A stretch of DNA of 25,432 bases from an uncultured Ellagibacter sp. (GCF_934636505.1 NZ_CAKUAL010000026.1:1-25432); one strand, 5' to 3'; numbered from the stretch's first letter, positions 16,503 through 25,335 are shown. Notes: a model not told the origin generated them from the letters alone. Program-made: numbers and translations.

Positions 16503-17072
16503 ATGGAAAACACCGGCCACGTTCGCTCCGTCAACGTCTCCGAGCGCAAGGGCACGCGTAAAAAGCCTGTTGAGAGCGGGCAAATCCACATCGATCCGCA
16601 CCATGGTGTGACGGGCGACGCCCACGCCGGCGATTGGCATCGCCAGGTGTCGCTGCTCGCGTGGGAGTCCATCGAGAAGGCGCGCGCGATGGGCCTTGAC
16701 GTGAAGGAGGGCGACTTCGCCGAGAACATCACCACCGAGGGGATGGACCTGCTCGCGCTGCCACTCGGCACCCAGGTGAAGATCGGCGACGAGGTTGTGC
16801 TCGAGCTTTCCCAGATCGGTAAGGTGTGCCACAAGAAGTGCGCCATCTATTACCTGGCGGGCGACTGCATCTTCCCGCGCGAGGGCATCTTCTTCGAGGT
16901 CGTTACCGGCGGCACGGTGTCAGTGGGCGATGCCATCGTCGTCACCAAGATGGGCGACGGTCACTGCAAGTACACCCCGCAGGAAGCGCTCGATGAGATC
17001 GCCAAGGTGCGCGCCGAGGAGGCTGCCGAGAAGGCTGCGAAGGCGAAAGAGGCTGCTGCCGCTAACGCCTAG
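16503..17072 (+). CDS. MOSC-domain protein (molybdenum cofactor-related)
   Basis: A 189-residue single MOSC-domain protein. HHGVTGDAHAGDWHRQVSLL (33-52), GDFAENITTEG (70-80) and GKVCHKKCAIYYLAGDCIF (106-124) match the short MOSC proteins found beside moaC/moaB-type genes. Cys109 in the third block is the candidate sulfur-carrying or cofactor-contacting residue. The last 20 residues are Glu/Ala/Lys-rich and probably an extended helix. GGGGAG (16489-16494) is 8 nt before the ATG. Such proteins are thought to act in molybdenum cofactor sulfuration or trafficking, but the short type has no settled reaction. No other cofactor gene is in the window. The terminator in its leader suggests regulated expression. 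Confidence 0.88.
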   Translation: MENTGHVRSVNVSERKGTRKKPVESGQIHIDPHHGVTGDAHAGDWHRQVSLLAWESIEKARAMGLDVKEGDFAENITTEGMDLLALPLGTQVKIGDEVVLELSQIGKVCHKKCAIYYLAGDCIFPREGIFFEVVTGGTVSVGDAIVVTKMGDGHCKYTPQEALDEIAKVRAEEAAEKAAKAKEAAAANA

Positions 17073-17417
17073 CGAGTTCACCCCGCTTACCAAGTGCGCC
17101 GACGCCATCGCGGTGCGGCTCTCCGAGGGGGTCGTTCGGGAGCGGGGGAGGCTAGTTCGTGGTCACTTGGACGAGTTGTGCAACGTTTTTTCGCCTGATT
17201 CTCCTCTTCATGATGGATTGGGGCGTCCTCGAAAAACAAAACACCAGGTCAGAGAAAACCGAATTGAACTATTCTCACAAATGACAGTGCATAACTCTCT
17301 CAGTTGACCACCAACTCGGGGGGTTGCTCATTTCGCACCGTTATTCCAACTCTGGTTTTGCTCGGATACCCCGTATGGCGTATGGCGCGCCGTGCGGGGT
17401 TTGCGCATAATGGGGGC
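17073..17417 (+). other. 345-bp intergenic region before the two-component genes
   Basis: I see no supportable gene. The middle (about 17180-17330) is markedly more AT-rich than its surroundings. ACCCCG (17368-17373) and CGGGGT (17395-17400) enclose a smaller GGCG/CGCC stem, giving a hairpin over the -35 zone of the kinase promoter. GTATGGC is directly repeated inside it (17373-17379 and 17380-17386). This may be an operator or a terminator for the MOSC transcript. Confidence 0.5.
17406..17411 (+). promoter_or_regulatory. Sensor-kinase -10 element, leaderless arrangement
   Basis: CATAAT ends 6 nt before ATG 17418, which puts the transcription start at the start codon. No Shine-Dalgarno-like sequence lies at the right distance other than the short GGGGG at 17412-17416, which is too close. 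No clear -35 is visible. Confidence 0.5.
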
Positions 17418-18692
17418 ATGGACAGCGTACTCATACATAATAAGGAAATGACCCCGCGCGATTGGGCGATCGACGTCGCGGTGGCGGTGGTCGCCTTCGC
17501 CTTCGGAGCCGTGCAGCTCATGGTCTCCGCAAGCCTCATCCTTCCTGACGAGACCTTGCGCCGCATGCTCGGTATCGAGGCGGTCGTTCCCGCAATCTCG
17601 TCCTTCATCGCGCTTGCGCTCACGACGTTTCCCCTCGTGGCGCGCAGGAAATCCCCTTGGCTCGTCTTCGTGTTCACTCTCGTGGTGTTCGTCGGGCTGC
17701 AAAACACCTTCCATGGCTCCACGCTCGCCGTCTTCGGGCCGATGGTCGCTCTGTTCACTATCGTCGTGGAATGCTCGCGCGTCGAGATGGCCATCGCCTG
17801 CGTCGCGAGTGCCTTAGGGCTCGCCGCGGCGACGTACGGCGGAACCTCGGCTGCGCTGTGGTTCTGGGCGTACGTGCAAAACCTCGTGCTCATGGCCGCC
17901 TCGGCGCTCGGTGGGTTGGCCGTGTGCGCCCATCGCGATTCCGTGCGGGCCACCGAGCAGCGAGCCGAGGAGGCTGAGCGCACGCGCGAGGAAGTGGCTG
18001 CCCGCCGCGTCGAGGAGGAACGCGTTCGCATCGCCCGCGAGGTCCACGACATCACGGCCCACTCGCTTTCGGCGGTCAGCATTCAAACTGCGGCGGCCGA
18101 GCGCCTGATCGAGCGCGATCCCGCTGCCGCGAAGGAAGCGGTGTCGCTCGCTCGCAAGACCGCGAAAGAGGCGCTCGAGGAAATCCGCGCGATGATCGGC
18201 GTGCTCAGGACGGGGGATTCATCCGCCGAGACCACGCCGACCGAGGGCACGGCGCGCCTTGTGGATTTGGCGGACTACCTTCGAGAAGCAGGGGTTGCCG
18301 CAACGCTCGACGTGTCGGGCTACGACCGGGAAGCGACGCCGGCGTTCATCGATATCGCGCTGTTCGGCATTGCCCGCGAGGCAACGACTAATATTGTCCG
18401 TCATGCCCATGCGAAAAATGCGTCGATCGTCCTCGAAAGCGACGGCGCGAAGGCGATGCTTACCGTGCGAGATGACGGCGACGGCTCGATGGGCGCCGCG
18501 GACGGAGTGCCTTCGACAGGCGGTCACGGCATCGACGGCATGAAGGAGCGCGCGAAGCTGCTCGGCGGCACTCTCGATGCGGGTCCGCTTCCCAGCGGCG
18601 GCTTTCGCGTTCGCGCGTCCATCCCCGTCGGCGACGCACTCTCGGGCTTCGGTACCTCGCGCGGGGAAGGGGAATCCTATGAACGAAGATAG
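17418..18692 (+). CDS. NarL-type sensor histidine kinase (LiaS/DesK-like)
   Basis: A 424-residue membrane sensor. About six hydrophobic segments fill residues 16-170 with no large extracellular domain, so it probably senses the membrane or an intramembrane signal. A charged helix (173-205) leads to the HisKA_3 motif RIAREVHDITAHSLSAV, with the phospho-acceptor His210. The ATPase domain shows the N-box EATTNIVRHA (321-330), DDGDG (352-356) and GGHGIDGMKERAKLLGG (368-384). I prefer ATG 17418 to the in-frame ATG at 17304, because the extra 38 residues are unlike the family and a -10 box sits just before 17418. Its end overlaps the response regulator start by 14 bp. The signal is unknown. Confidence 0.92.
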   Translation: MDSVLIHNKEMTPRDWAIDVAVAVVAFAFGAVQLMVSASLILPDETLRRMLGIEAVVPAISSFIALALTTFPLVARRKSPWLVFVFTLVVFVGLQNTFHGSTLAVFGPMVALFTIVVECSRVEMAIACVASALGLAAATYGGTSAALWFWAYVQNLVLMAASALGGLAVCAHRDSVRATEQRAEEAERTREEVAARRVEEERVRIAREVHDITAHSLSAVSIQTAAAERLIERDPAAAKEAVSLARKTAKEALEEIRAMIGVLRTGDSSAETTPTEGTARLVDLADYLREAGVAATLDVSGYDREATPAFIDIALFGIAREATTNIVRHAHAKNASIVLESDGAKAMLTVRDDGDGSMGAADGVPSTGGHGIDGMKERAKLLGGTLDAGPLPSGGFRVRASIPVGDALSGFGTSRGEGESYERR

Positions 18693-19467
18693 ACGGAATA
18701 CGGCGGGCTTTCCTGCGGTTTCCGATTTCGGTGCGCGCGATGCCAGCAGCGCCCGTGCCGCAAGTGACCAGGCCTCATCCAAGGAAGCGCTGCGCATCCT
18801 CGTCGTCGATGATCAGGACCTCGTGAGAAGCGGATTCCGCATGATTCTCAACTCCTACGACGGACTTTCGGTCGTGGGCGAGGCGCGCAACGGCGAAGAG
18901 GCGGTCTACCTCGCTCAGAAGATCCGCCCCGACGTGGTGCTCATGGACATTCGCATGCCGGTGCGAAACGGCATCGAAGCCACGCGCGACATCACGTCGA
19001 ACCCGCTGCTCATGGGCACGCACGTCCTCGTACTCACCACGTTCGACATCGACGAGTACGTCTACGACGCGCTCGCTGCGGGGGCGAGCGGCTTTTTGCT
19101 GAAAGACGCCGAGCCCGACGACATCGTCGAGGCCATCCACGTCGTCGCACGCGGCGATGCCCTCATCCAGCCCTCGGTCATGCGCCGTCTGGTGGAGACG
19201 TTCGTGGCGTCGCGCCCGCGCGCGGGCATGCCGCAAGGCTCGCATGCGCGGGAGGCCATACGGTCGCTCACCGACCGCGAGCGAGAGATTCTCATGCTCG
19301 CCGCGCGGGGGCTTACCAATGAGGAAATCGCAGGCGAATTAATAATTTCTCCTGCAACGGTGAAAACGCACGTCGCCCGCATCATGGGAAAGCTCGATGC
19401 GCACGATCGGGCGCAGCTCGTGGTATGCGCCTATGAGAGCGGGCTCGTCTCCCCGCGTGCGAAGTGA
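18679..19467 (+). CDS. NarL/FixJ-type response regulator
   Basis: A 262-residue cytosolic transcription regulator, partner of the kinase it overlaps. The receiver domain (about 38-155) has Asp44 and Asp45, phospho-acceptor Asp90 in VVLMDIRMP, Thr120 and Lys142. The LuxR-type DNA-binding domain (about 195-258) shows LTDREREILMLAARGLTNEE and SPATVKTHVARIM. GGGGAAGGGGAA precedes the start, inside the kinase gene. The first 36 residues are an unusual Ala/Ser-rich extension; most relatives begin close to the RILVVDD strand. No alternative ATG lies between, so the extension is probably real. Targets are unknown; LiaR-type regulators often control cell-envelope genes. Confidence 0.93.
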   Translation: MNEDRRNTAGFPAVSDFGARDASSARAASDQASSKEALRILVVDDQDLVRSGFRMILNSYDGLSVVGEARNGEEAVYLAQKIRPDVVLMDIRMPVRNGIEATRDITSNPLLMGTHVLVLTTFDIDEYVYDALAAGASGFLLKDAEPDDIVEAIHVVARGDALIQPSVMRRLVETFVASRPRAGMPQGSHAREAIRSLTDREREILMLAARGLTNEEIAGELIISPATVKTHVARIMGKLDAHDRAQLVVCAYESGLVSPRAK

Positions 19468-19534
19468 ATTATGAACGCAGTGTGGCGATTCGATAAAACC
19501 TAAGTCCCTATCGCTCAAGTTTTCTGCAAAATGC

Positions 19535-19562
19535 TTGCATTCGCCTTCCCAAATGCTATAGT
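19535..19562 (+). promoter_or_regulatory. groESL promoter
   Basis: TTGCAT (19535-19540) and TATAGT (19557-19562) are 16 bp apart, with an extended -10 TGC directly before the -10 box. The start is predicted near 19569, just before CIRCE. Confidence 0.75.
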
Positions 19563-19574
19563 AACCCAATGTTG

Positions 19575-19606
19575 TTAGCACTCACGTTCGAAGAGTGCTA
19601 GCACTC
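19575..19606. promoter_or_regulatory. CIRCE operator (HrcA site) with an extra half-site
   Basis: TTAGCACTC (19575-19583), a 9-bp spacer and GAGTGCTAG (19593-19601) match the CIRCE consensus with one mismatch. TAGCACTC occurs again at 19599-19606, so GAGTGCTAGCACTC (19593-19606) is a second, spacer-free palindrome. HrcA would repress groESL here and release on heat or protein stress. Confidence 0.93.
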
Positions 19607-19660
19607 GAAAGCTCGGTATTAACAACCATCGATTCAAGGTTGATGAGAGGAAGGCAAGCA

Positions 19661-19951
19661 ATGATGAACCTTAAGCCGCTCGGCGATCGCGTCATCGTGA
19701 AGCAGGACGAAGCAGAGGAAACCACCGCAGGTGGCCTCATCCTCGCGCACGACGCGAAGGAAAAGCCCCAGACGGGCGTCGTCCTCAAGGTGGGCGAGGG
19801 CAAGCTCGACAAGGACGGCAACCTCGTTCCCGTGCCCGTGAAGGAAGGCGACCGCGTGCTTTATGGCAAGTACGGTGGAACTGAAGTCAAGGTCAACGGC
19901 GAAGAGGTTATGATTCTTCGCTCCGAGGACATCTACGCGGTCTTCGAATAG
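19661..19951 (+). CDS. groES: Co-chaperonin GroES
   Basis: A 96-residue GroES, the lid that caps the GroEL chamber. KPLGDRVIVKQDEAEETTAG at the N-terminus includes the start of the mobile loop, which continues through GGLILAHDAKEKPQTG; GEGKLDKDGNLVPVPVKEGD and ILRSEDIYAVFE complete the fold. AGGAAGG (19648-19654) is 6 nt before ATG 19661; the adjacent ATG 19664 is equally possible and changes one residue. It is first in the CIRCE-controlled operon, with groEL 161 bp downstream. Length and motifs are normal. Confidence 0.97.
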   Translation: MMNLKPLGDRVIVKQDEAEETTAGGLILAHDAKEKPQTGVVLKVGEGKLDKDGNLVPVPVKEGDRVLYGKYGGTEVKVNGEEVMILRSEDIYAVFE

Positions 19952-20112
19952 CTTCTCCGGCGGCTTTCCGCGGCGGCTCCGAAAGCGCTCGTCGCCTTCA
20001 CGCCTGGTCACAAGGCCATACGGCGCGCACATACAACGATTTCGCTTTCGGAATCTACCGTGAAAGCCCGTCCTTTACGTTGTTGAGTTCTTTCTAGGAA
20101 AGGAAGCCAAAA

Positions 20113-21747
<1,635 letters not shown>

Positions 21748-21750
21748 GGA

Positions 21751-21777
21751 ATTTCGCTGGCTTACAGCCAGCGAAAT
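21751..21777. terminator. Perfect hairpin after groEL
   Basis: ATTTCGCTGGC (21751-21761) and GCCAGCGAAAT (21767-21777) form an 11-bp stem with a 5-nt loop. It begins 3 bp after the groEL stop. No T-run follows, so it may work with other factors or mainly protect the mRNA end. Confidence 0.55.
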
Positions 21778-21790
21778 AGCTCGACGCTGC

Positions 21791-21890
21791 GAAGGCCCCT
21801 GGCGGCGCGGATGCGTGCTCCAAGGATTTCTCGCGTACCGAAGTACGCGTCGAAATCCTTTCGCACGCCCCGCATCCGCCAGGGGCCTTC
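21791..21890. repeat. Long imperfect palindrome, unit 1 of the array
   Basis: GAAGGCCCCTGGCGG (21791-21805) is exactly complementary to 21876-21890. Inside, AAGGATTTC pairs with GAAATCCTT, and the centre is CGCGTAC-CGAA-GTACGCG (21832-21849). Most of the 100 bases can fold into one hairpin. Confidence 0.85.
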
Positions 21891-21982
21891 TCGCTGTCTT
21901 TGGGGCGAAAGTGCGTCAATCCCTCGCGTACCGAAGTACGCGTCCTCAACCTTTCGCGCCATCTGAACTCGCCAGGCGGGCC
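21890..21982. repeat. Unit 2 of the palindromic array (93 bp)
   Basis: The central 22 bases (21923-21944) repeat 21830-21851 exactly at an offset of 93 bp. The right half keeps CCTTTCGC and CGCCAGG from unit 1. The outer arms no longer pair well. Confidence 0.75.
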
Positions 21983-22040
21983 CTCGCTGTCTTCGAGGCG
22001 AAAGTGGTAAAGCCTCTCTCTTCCTACGTGTCCTCAACCT
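21983..22040. repeat. Unit 3 of the array, degenerate
   Basis: It opens with CTCGCTGTCTT (21983-21993), identical to 21890-21900 at the same 93-bp offset, followed by a matching GGCGAAAGTG. The palindromic core is lost, leaving ACGTGTCCTCAACCTT near 22027-22041. Confidence 0.6.
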
Positions 22041-22069
22041 TGTGCCCTGGTCGGAGCGCTTGTCAAGAA

Positions 22070-22098
22070 TTGTCTTTCCTTTTGCCGGGTGTTATTTT
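22070..22098 (+). promoter_or_regulatory. Promoter of the DUF1847 gene
   Basis: TTGTCT (22070-22075) and TATTTT (22093-22098) are 17 bp apart, and TGT directly before the -10 gives an extended element. The start would be near 22105, about 55 bases before the gene. Confidence 0.55.
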
Positions 22099-22159
22099 GT
22101 GCTGTATTGCGACACTGGACGGAGCCTCATCACGCTCTAAGAGTTGAAAGGCGTTGAGG

Positions 22160-22816
22160 ATGATGAGCGATATTGCTTGCGAGAGTTGCCGGGTTGTAGC
22201 TTGCGAACACCTGGACAAGACGGCGCCTGATTTCTGCGTTCAAACATCAATTACCAAAGAAATGCATGACGAGGCGCTGCGTCTCTACAACGAACCCGAG
22301 AACCATCTCATAATGGAATCCGCCGCGATAGTCAGCGCTGAAACGGTTAATTCGACACGTGTTCAGGACGCGATCAAGTTTGCGTCCTGCATGGGGGCGT
22401 CTCTTGTTGGCATAGCAACCTGCACGGCCATGTTGAGGGAAACGCGTATCCTGACAGAGCTTCTCAGGAAGGCTGGGTTTGAAGTGCAAGTAGTTGGCTG
22501 CAAGTTGGAAAGCAACATGAAAGCCGACCTGAACATTGGCGCGCCTTCATTGGCAGAAGATAGTGTTATCTGCAATCCAATCATGCAGGCTCTGTTGCTC
22601 AACGATGCCAAGACGGATCTGAATATCCTGATGGGAATTTGCGTAGGACACGATGCGCTTTTCTGCAAGTATTCAAATGCGCCCGCAGTGACCTTGGTTG
22701 CAAAGGATTTTATGACGGTGCATAACCCCTGCTCAGTGCTTTATGCCGCCGATTCTGTTTACAAGCGTAAGCTGGAAAAAACAATTGGGGAAATCGCGTC
22801 CGGCAAAGGGGAATGA
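22160..22816 (+). CDS. DUF1847 family cysteine-rich protein
   Basis: A 218-residue protein of the DUF1847 family, found mostly in anaerobes. The N-terminus carries CESCRVVACEHLDK and then FCVQ, a Cys cluster likely to bind a metal. Further cysteines lie in KFASCMGASLVGIATC, VVGCKLES, GICVGHDALFC and NPCSVLYA. The latter half, MGICVGHDALFCKYSNAP, is strongly conserved in the family. I choose ATG 22160, with AAAGG (22147-22151) 8 nt before it; ATG 22163 is an alternative. The gene has a lower GC content and less biased codons than groEL or the exporter, which suggests transfer. It is convergent with the DUF554 gene. No reaction is known for the family. Confidence 0.82.
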   Translation: MMSDIACESCRVVACEHLDKTAPDFCVQTSITKEMHDEALRLYNEPENHLIMESAAIVSAETVNSTRVQDAIKFASCMGASLVGIATCTAMLRETRILTELLRKAGFEVQVVGCKLESNMKADLNIGAPSLAEDSVICNPIMQALLLNDAKTDLNILMGICVGHDALFCKYSNAPAVTLVAKDFMTVHNPCSVLYAADSVYKRKLEKTIGEIASGKGE

Positions 22817-22874
22817 GGCGCTTAAGACACCTCCCGCGAGGCACGAGCGACTTATGCTCGATGTCAAAGATAAC

Positions 22875-23585
22875 TCACCCAATGGGCAAAAGCGGCAGGA
22901 TGGCAAACCAAACGGGTGGCACCAAAAGCGCGGGCAGGAGATTCATGACCGAAATCTCTTTGATTTTCAAGATGGACAGGCCCGATGCGAGAATCAGAAA
23001 TCCGCCGACGATGGTGATCTCGCACATCAGGTTCGCGGTCATAAGCGGCTCGAGCCACTGCGCCAAAAGGAAGATCGAACCCTGCCAGCAAAAGAGCACC
23101 ACGCCCGCGAGCGCCATGCCGACGCCGAATGACGACGCTAAGACCATCGAGGTCACGAAGTCGAGTGTCGCGTTGGTAAGCAGGAAGGTCTCGTCGCCGT
23201 AAAGCGCGCTGTTGATCGGCCCCAAGATGGAAAGCGTGCCGAAGCAGAAGAGCACGATGCCAGTCGAAAGACCACGTGAGAGGTTGGCTTTGCCGCTTTC
23301 GTCCACGTTCGATTTCGACAGGCGCTCGGTCAGGCGGTCGAAGCGTCCCTCGATGTCGATCGCTGTGCCCACGACGCCTCCGATGGCCAGGCTCGCGATG
23401 AACAGCACGGGATAGACGCTTCCGCTCATGCCCTCGACCACGGAATGAAGGCCAAGGCCCGTCGCCGCAAGACCCATCGCGCAGAATAGGATGTTCTGGT
23501 ATTTCTCGCCAAGTCCGCGTTTCGCAAGGCTTCCGATGGCGCTCCCTATGACGATTGCAGCGGTGTTGACGACGGTTCCGATCAT
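22875..23585 (-). CDS. DUF554 family integral membrane protein
   Basis: A 236-residue membrane protein of the DUF554 (YdfK/YqgA) family. It begins MIGTVVNTAAIVIGSAIGSL, the family's typical N-terminus, and continues with about six to seven hydrophobic segments: QNILFCAMGLAATGLGLHSV, VLFIASLAIGGVVGTAIDI, GIVLFCFGTLSILGPINSAL, SMVLASSFGVGMALAGVVLF and a C-terminal pair. GPINSAL with the following TLDFVTSMVLASSFG is a conserved block. Start 23585 is chosen because residues upstream in the frame are unlike the family; AAGGAG lies 11 nt before it, slightly far. The transport or other function is unknown. It is divergent from the metal exporter gene, with 94 bp between starts. Confidence 0.87.
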   Translation of the reverse strand: MIGTVVNTAAIVIGSAIGSLAKRGLGEKYQNILFCAMGLAATGLGLHSVVEGMSGSVYPVLFIASLAIGGVVGTAIDIEGRFDRLTERLSKSNVDESGKANLSRGLSTGIVLFCFGTLSILGPINSALYGDETFLLTNATLDFVTSMVLASSFGVGMALAGVVLFCWQGSIFLLAQWLEPLMTANLMCEITIVGGFLILASGLSILKIKEISVMNLLPALLVPPVWFAILPLLPIG

Positions 23586-23665
23586 GGCCGTGTTTGCTCC
23601 TTCTGTTTTTCTTGTCACTTGGCGAAACTGCGCGCACGTTGCTGCCCGCGCGAAAGTCACTGCGC

Positions 23666-23671
23666 TAGAAT
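23666..23671 (+). promoter_or_regulatory. Exporter -10 element, near-leaderless arrangement
   Basis: TAGAAT ends 8 nt before ATG 23680. No Shine-Dalgarno is visible before that ATG. If translation instead begins at ATG 23692, GGAAGA (23682-23687) could serve it. Confidence 0.4.
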
Positions 23672-23679
23672 ACCTCGCT

Positions 23680-24636
23680 ATGGAAGAAATCATGCATATC
23701 GCGGGGCACGTCCTCGAACACTCAATAGAAGACACACTCTACCTTATCCCGTTTCTGTTCGTCACCTACCTGGCGATGGAATGGCTCGAACACAAGGCGG
23801 GCGACAAGGCGCAAAACGCCATCAAGCGCGCGGGGAAGGCGGGCCCCGTCATTGGTGCGGTGCTTGGTGTTGTGCCCCAATGCGGCTTTTCTGCCGCGGC
23901 GTCGACGCTCTACGCGGGGCGCGTCATCACGGTCGGCACGCTCATCGCCGTGCTCCTGTCCACCTCCGACGAGATGATCCCCATCTTCCTCGCGGCTCAG
24001 GTGCCCCTTTCCACCATGGGCGCTATCCTGGGTGCGAAGGTGGTTGTGGGCGTCATCGCGGGCCTTGCGCTCGACGGCGTGCTCCGCTTGCTCCATCGTC
24101 CCGAAGAGCACCTGCGCATCCACGAGCTCTGCCAGCGCGATCACTGCCACTGCAACGGCGAGTGTCACGCCTGCGAGGAGAATCCCGAGCTTGCTTACGA
24201 GGCTGAAAAGGACGAGGAACACCATCACGACCATGCGGGCGCTTCCATCGTGAAGAGCGCGCTCAAACACACTGCCCAGGTCACAGTCTTCATTTTCATC
24301 GTCACGCTGCTTTTGAACGTGGTGCTCGAAACGGTGGGCGAGGATGCACTGGCGCAGATTCTCGGCTCGAACAGCGCGCTTTCGGTCGTTGTGGCGGCCA
24401 TCGTGGGCCTCATCCCGAACTGCGCGGCGAGCGTTGTTATCGCCGACCTATATGTGGAAGGCGTGCTCGGCGCGGGGGCCATGTTCGCGGGCCTGCTCGT
24501 CTCGGCGGGCGTCGGCCTGCTCGTCCTTTTCCGCGCGAACCGTCGTCCGAAGCAAAACCTCATCATCGTGGCGATACTCCTCGTCGTCGGCATTGTGGCA
24601 GGAGCGATTGTCTCTGCTGCGGGTATCGTGTTCTAA
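23680..24636 (+). CDS. Putative 10TM heavy-metal (manganese/arsenic-type) exporter
   Basis: A 318-residue polytopic membrane protein of the PF11449-type family, often annotated as a putative manganese transporter or arsenic efflux protein. Two related halves are visible: VVPQCGFSAAASTLYAGR (64-81) and LIPNCAASVVIADLYVEG (244-261), each with a Pro-x-Cys motif inside a membrane segment. Between them (about 140-187) is a soluble loop with the cluster CQRDHCHCNGECHACEE and HHHDHAG, clearly able to bind metal. ATG 23680 is close to a -10 box; ATG 23692 with GGAAGA upstream is the other candidate. It is divergent from the DUF554 gene. Metal identity is inference from family naming. Confidence 0.85.
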   Translation: MEEIMHIAGHVLEHSIEDTLYLIPFLFVTYLAMEWLEHKAGDKAQNAIKRAGKAGPVIGAVLGVVPQCGFSAAASTLYAGRVITVGTLIAVLLSTSDEMIPIFLAAQVPLSTMGAILGAKVVVGVIAGLALDGVLRLLHRPEEHLRIHELCQRDHCHCNGECHACEENPELAYEAEKDEEHHHDHAGASIVKSALKHTAQVTVFIFIVTLLLNVVLETVGEDALAQILGSNSALSVVVAAIVGLIPNCAASVVIADLYVEGVLGAGAMFAGLLVSAGVGLLVLFRANRRPKQNLIIVAILLVVGIVAGAIVSAAGIVF

Positions 24637-24639
24637 TTC

Positions 24640-24648
24640 TGCTACACT
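24640..24648 (+). promoter_or_regulatory. Possible xpt promoter (extended -10)
   Basis: TGCTACACT is an extended -10, identical to the one upstream of hipB at 9016-9024. No good -35 is present. It lies 4 bp after the exporter stop, so xpt may have its own promoter. Confidence 0.35.
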
Positions 24649-24695
24649 GATTTGCATATGATTCATTGGTTTGGAAGCGCACGAAAGGGCACGGA

Positions 24696-25283
24696 ATGAA
24701 GCTTTTGGAAGAACGCATCAAGCGTGATGGCGTCGTCAAGTCGGAAGGCGTGCTGAAGGTCGATAGCTTCCTCAACCACCAGATCGATGTCAACCTGATC
24801 GACGAGATGGGCGCGGAGTTCGCCCGACTGTTCGCGGATGCGCCCGTGAACAAGATCCTCACAATCGAGGCGTCGGGCATTGGCATCGCATGTCTGGTCG
24901 CGCGCCATTTCGGCAACGCGCCCGTCGTGTTCGCGAAGAAGGCCCAGTCCATCAACCTCGACGGCGAGATGTACTCCACCAAGATCCAGTCGTTCACTCA
25001 CGGCCGCATCTTCGACGTCATCGTTTCGAAGAAGTTCCTAAGCCCTGAAGACCACGTGCTCATCATCGACGATTTCCTGGCCAACGGTTGCGCTTTGAAC
25101 GGCCTTATCGAGCTGGTGGAGGAGTCGGGCGCCACGGTCGAGGGCATCGGCATCGCAGTTGAAAAGGGCTTCCAACACGGGGGCGACAAGCTGCGCGAGC
25201 AGGGCTACCACCTGGAGTCGCTCGCAATTCTCGAATCGATGGACCCCAACACCGGCGAAGTCATCTTCCGCGAAAACGCGTAG
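24696..25283 (+). CDS. xpt: Xanthine phosphoribosyltransferase
   Basis: Xpt converts xanthine and PRPP to XMP in cytosolic purine salvage. The product from ATG 24696 has 195 residues, close to the B. subtilis enzyme's length. MKLLEERIKRDGVVKSEGVL is the usual N-terminus, with KVDSFLNHQID just after. ILTIEASGIGIACLVAR (54-70) and VVFAKKAQSINL (77-88) shape the base site. VLIIDDFLANGCA (121-133) is the PRPP-binding motif. GAAAGG (24683-24688) is 7 nt before the ATG; ATG 24666 would add ten residues without family support. In Firmicutes xpt often follows a purine riboswitch, but the 59-bp gap here has no room for one. Confidence 0.95.
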   Translation: MKLLEERIKRDGVVKSEGVLKVDSFLNHQIDVNLIDEMGAEFARLFADAPVNKILTIEASGIGIACLVARHFGNAPVVFAKKAQSINLDGEMYSTKIQSFTHGRIFDVIVSKKFLSPEDHVLIIDDFLANGCALNGLIELVEESGATVEGIGIAVEKGFQHGGDKLREQGYHLESLAILESMDPNTGEVIFRENA

Positions 25284-25301
25284 GACGAGTCGAGCAGCCG
25301 C

Positions 25302-25333
25302 AAGTTCCCGTGCCGAGGAATCGCGAACTTTTT
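25302..25333 (+). terminator. xpt terminator
   Basis: AAGTTCCCG (25302-25310) pairs with CGCGAACTT (25322-25330) at 8 of 9 positions around an 11-nt loop, and the T-run covers 25329-25333. Confidence 0.65.
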
Positions 25334-25335
25334 CC

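Larger units (their letters stand above)
21748..22159. other. 412-bp intergenic region after groEL, repeat array and promoter
   Basis: It contains no gene I can support. It holds a perfect hairpin next to groEL, a palindromic repeat array with a 93-bp period, and the promoter of the next gene, each listed separately. Confidence 0.7.

Noticed and set aside
17073..17307. Continuation of a +frame from 16795 through the gap as a gene fragment
   Set aside because: The upstream part is a shadow of the MOSC gene, and the tail has no start with a ribosome site and no recognisable domain.
21791..22040. CRISPR array
   Set aside because: Only two exact core copies; units are palindromic along most of their length rather than short repeats with unique spacers, and no cas gene is near.
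24637..24695. Purine riboswitch upstream of xpt
   Set aside because: The gap is 59 bp, shorter than the aptamer, and has no matching three-way junction.
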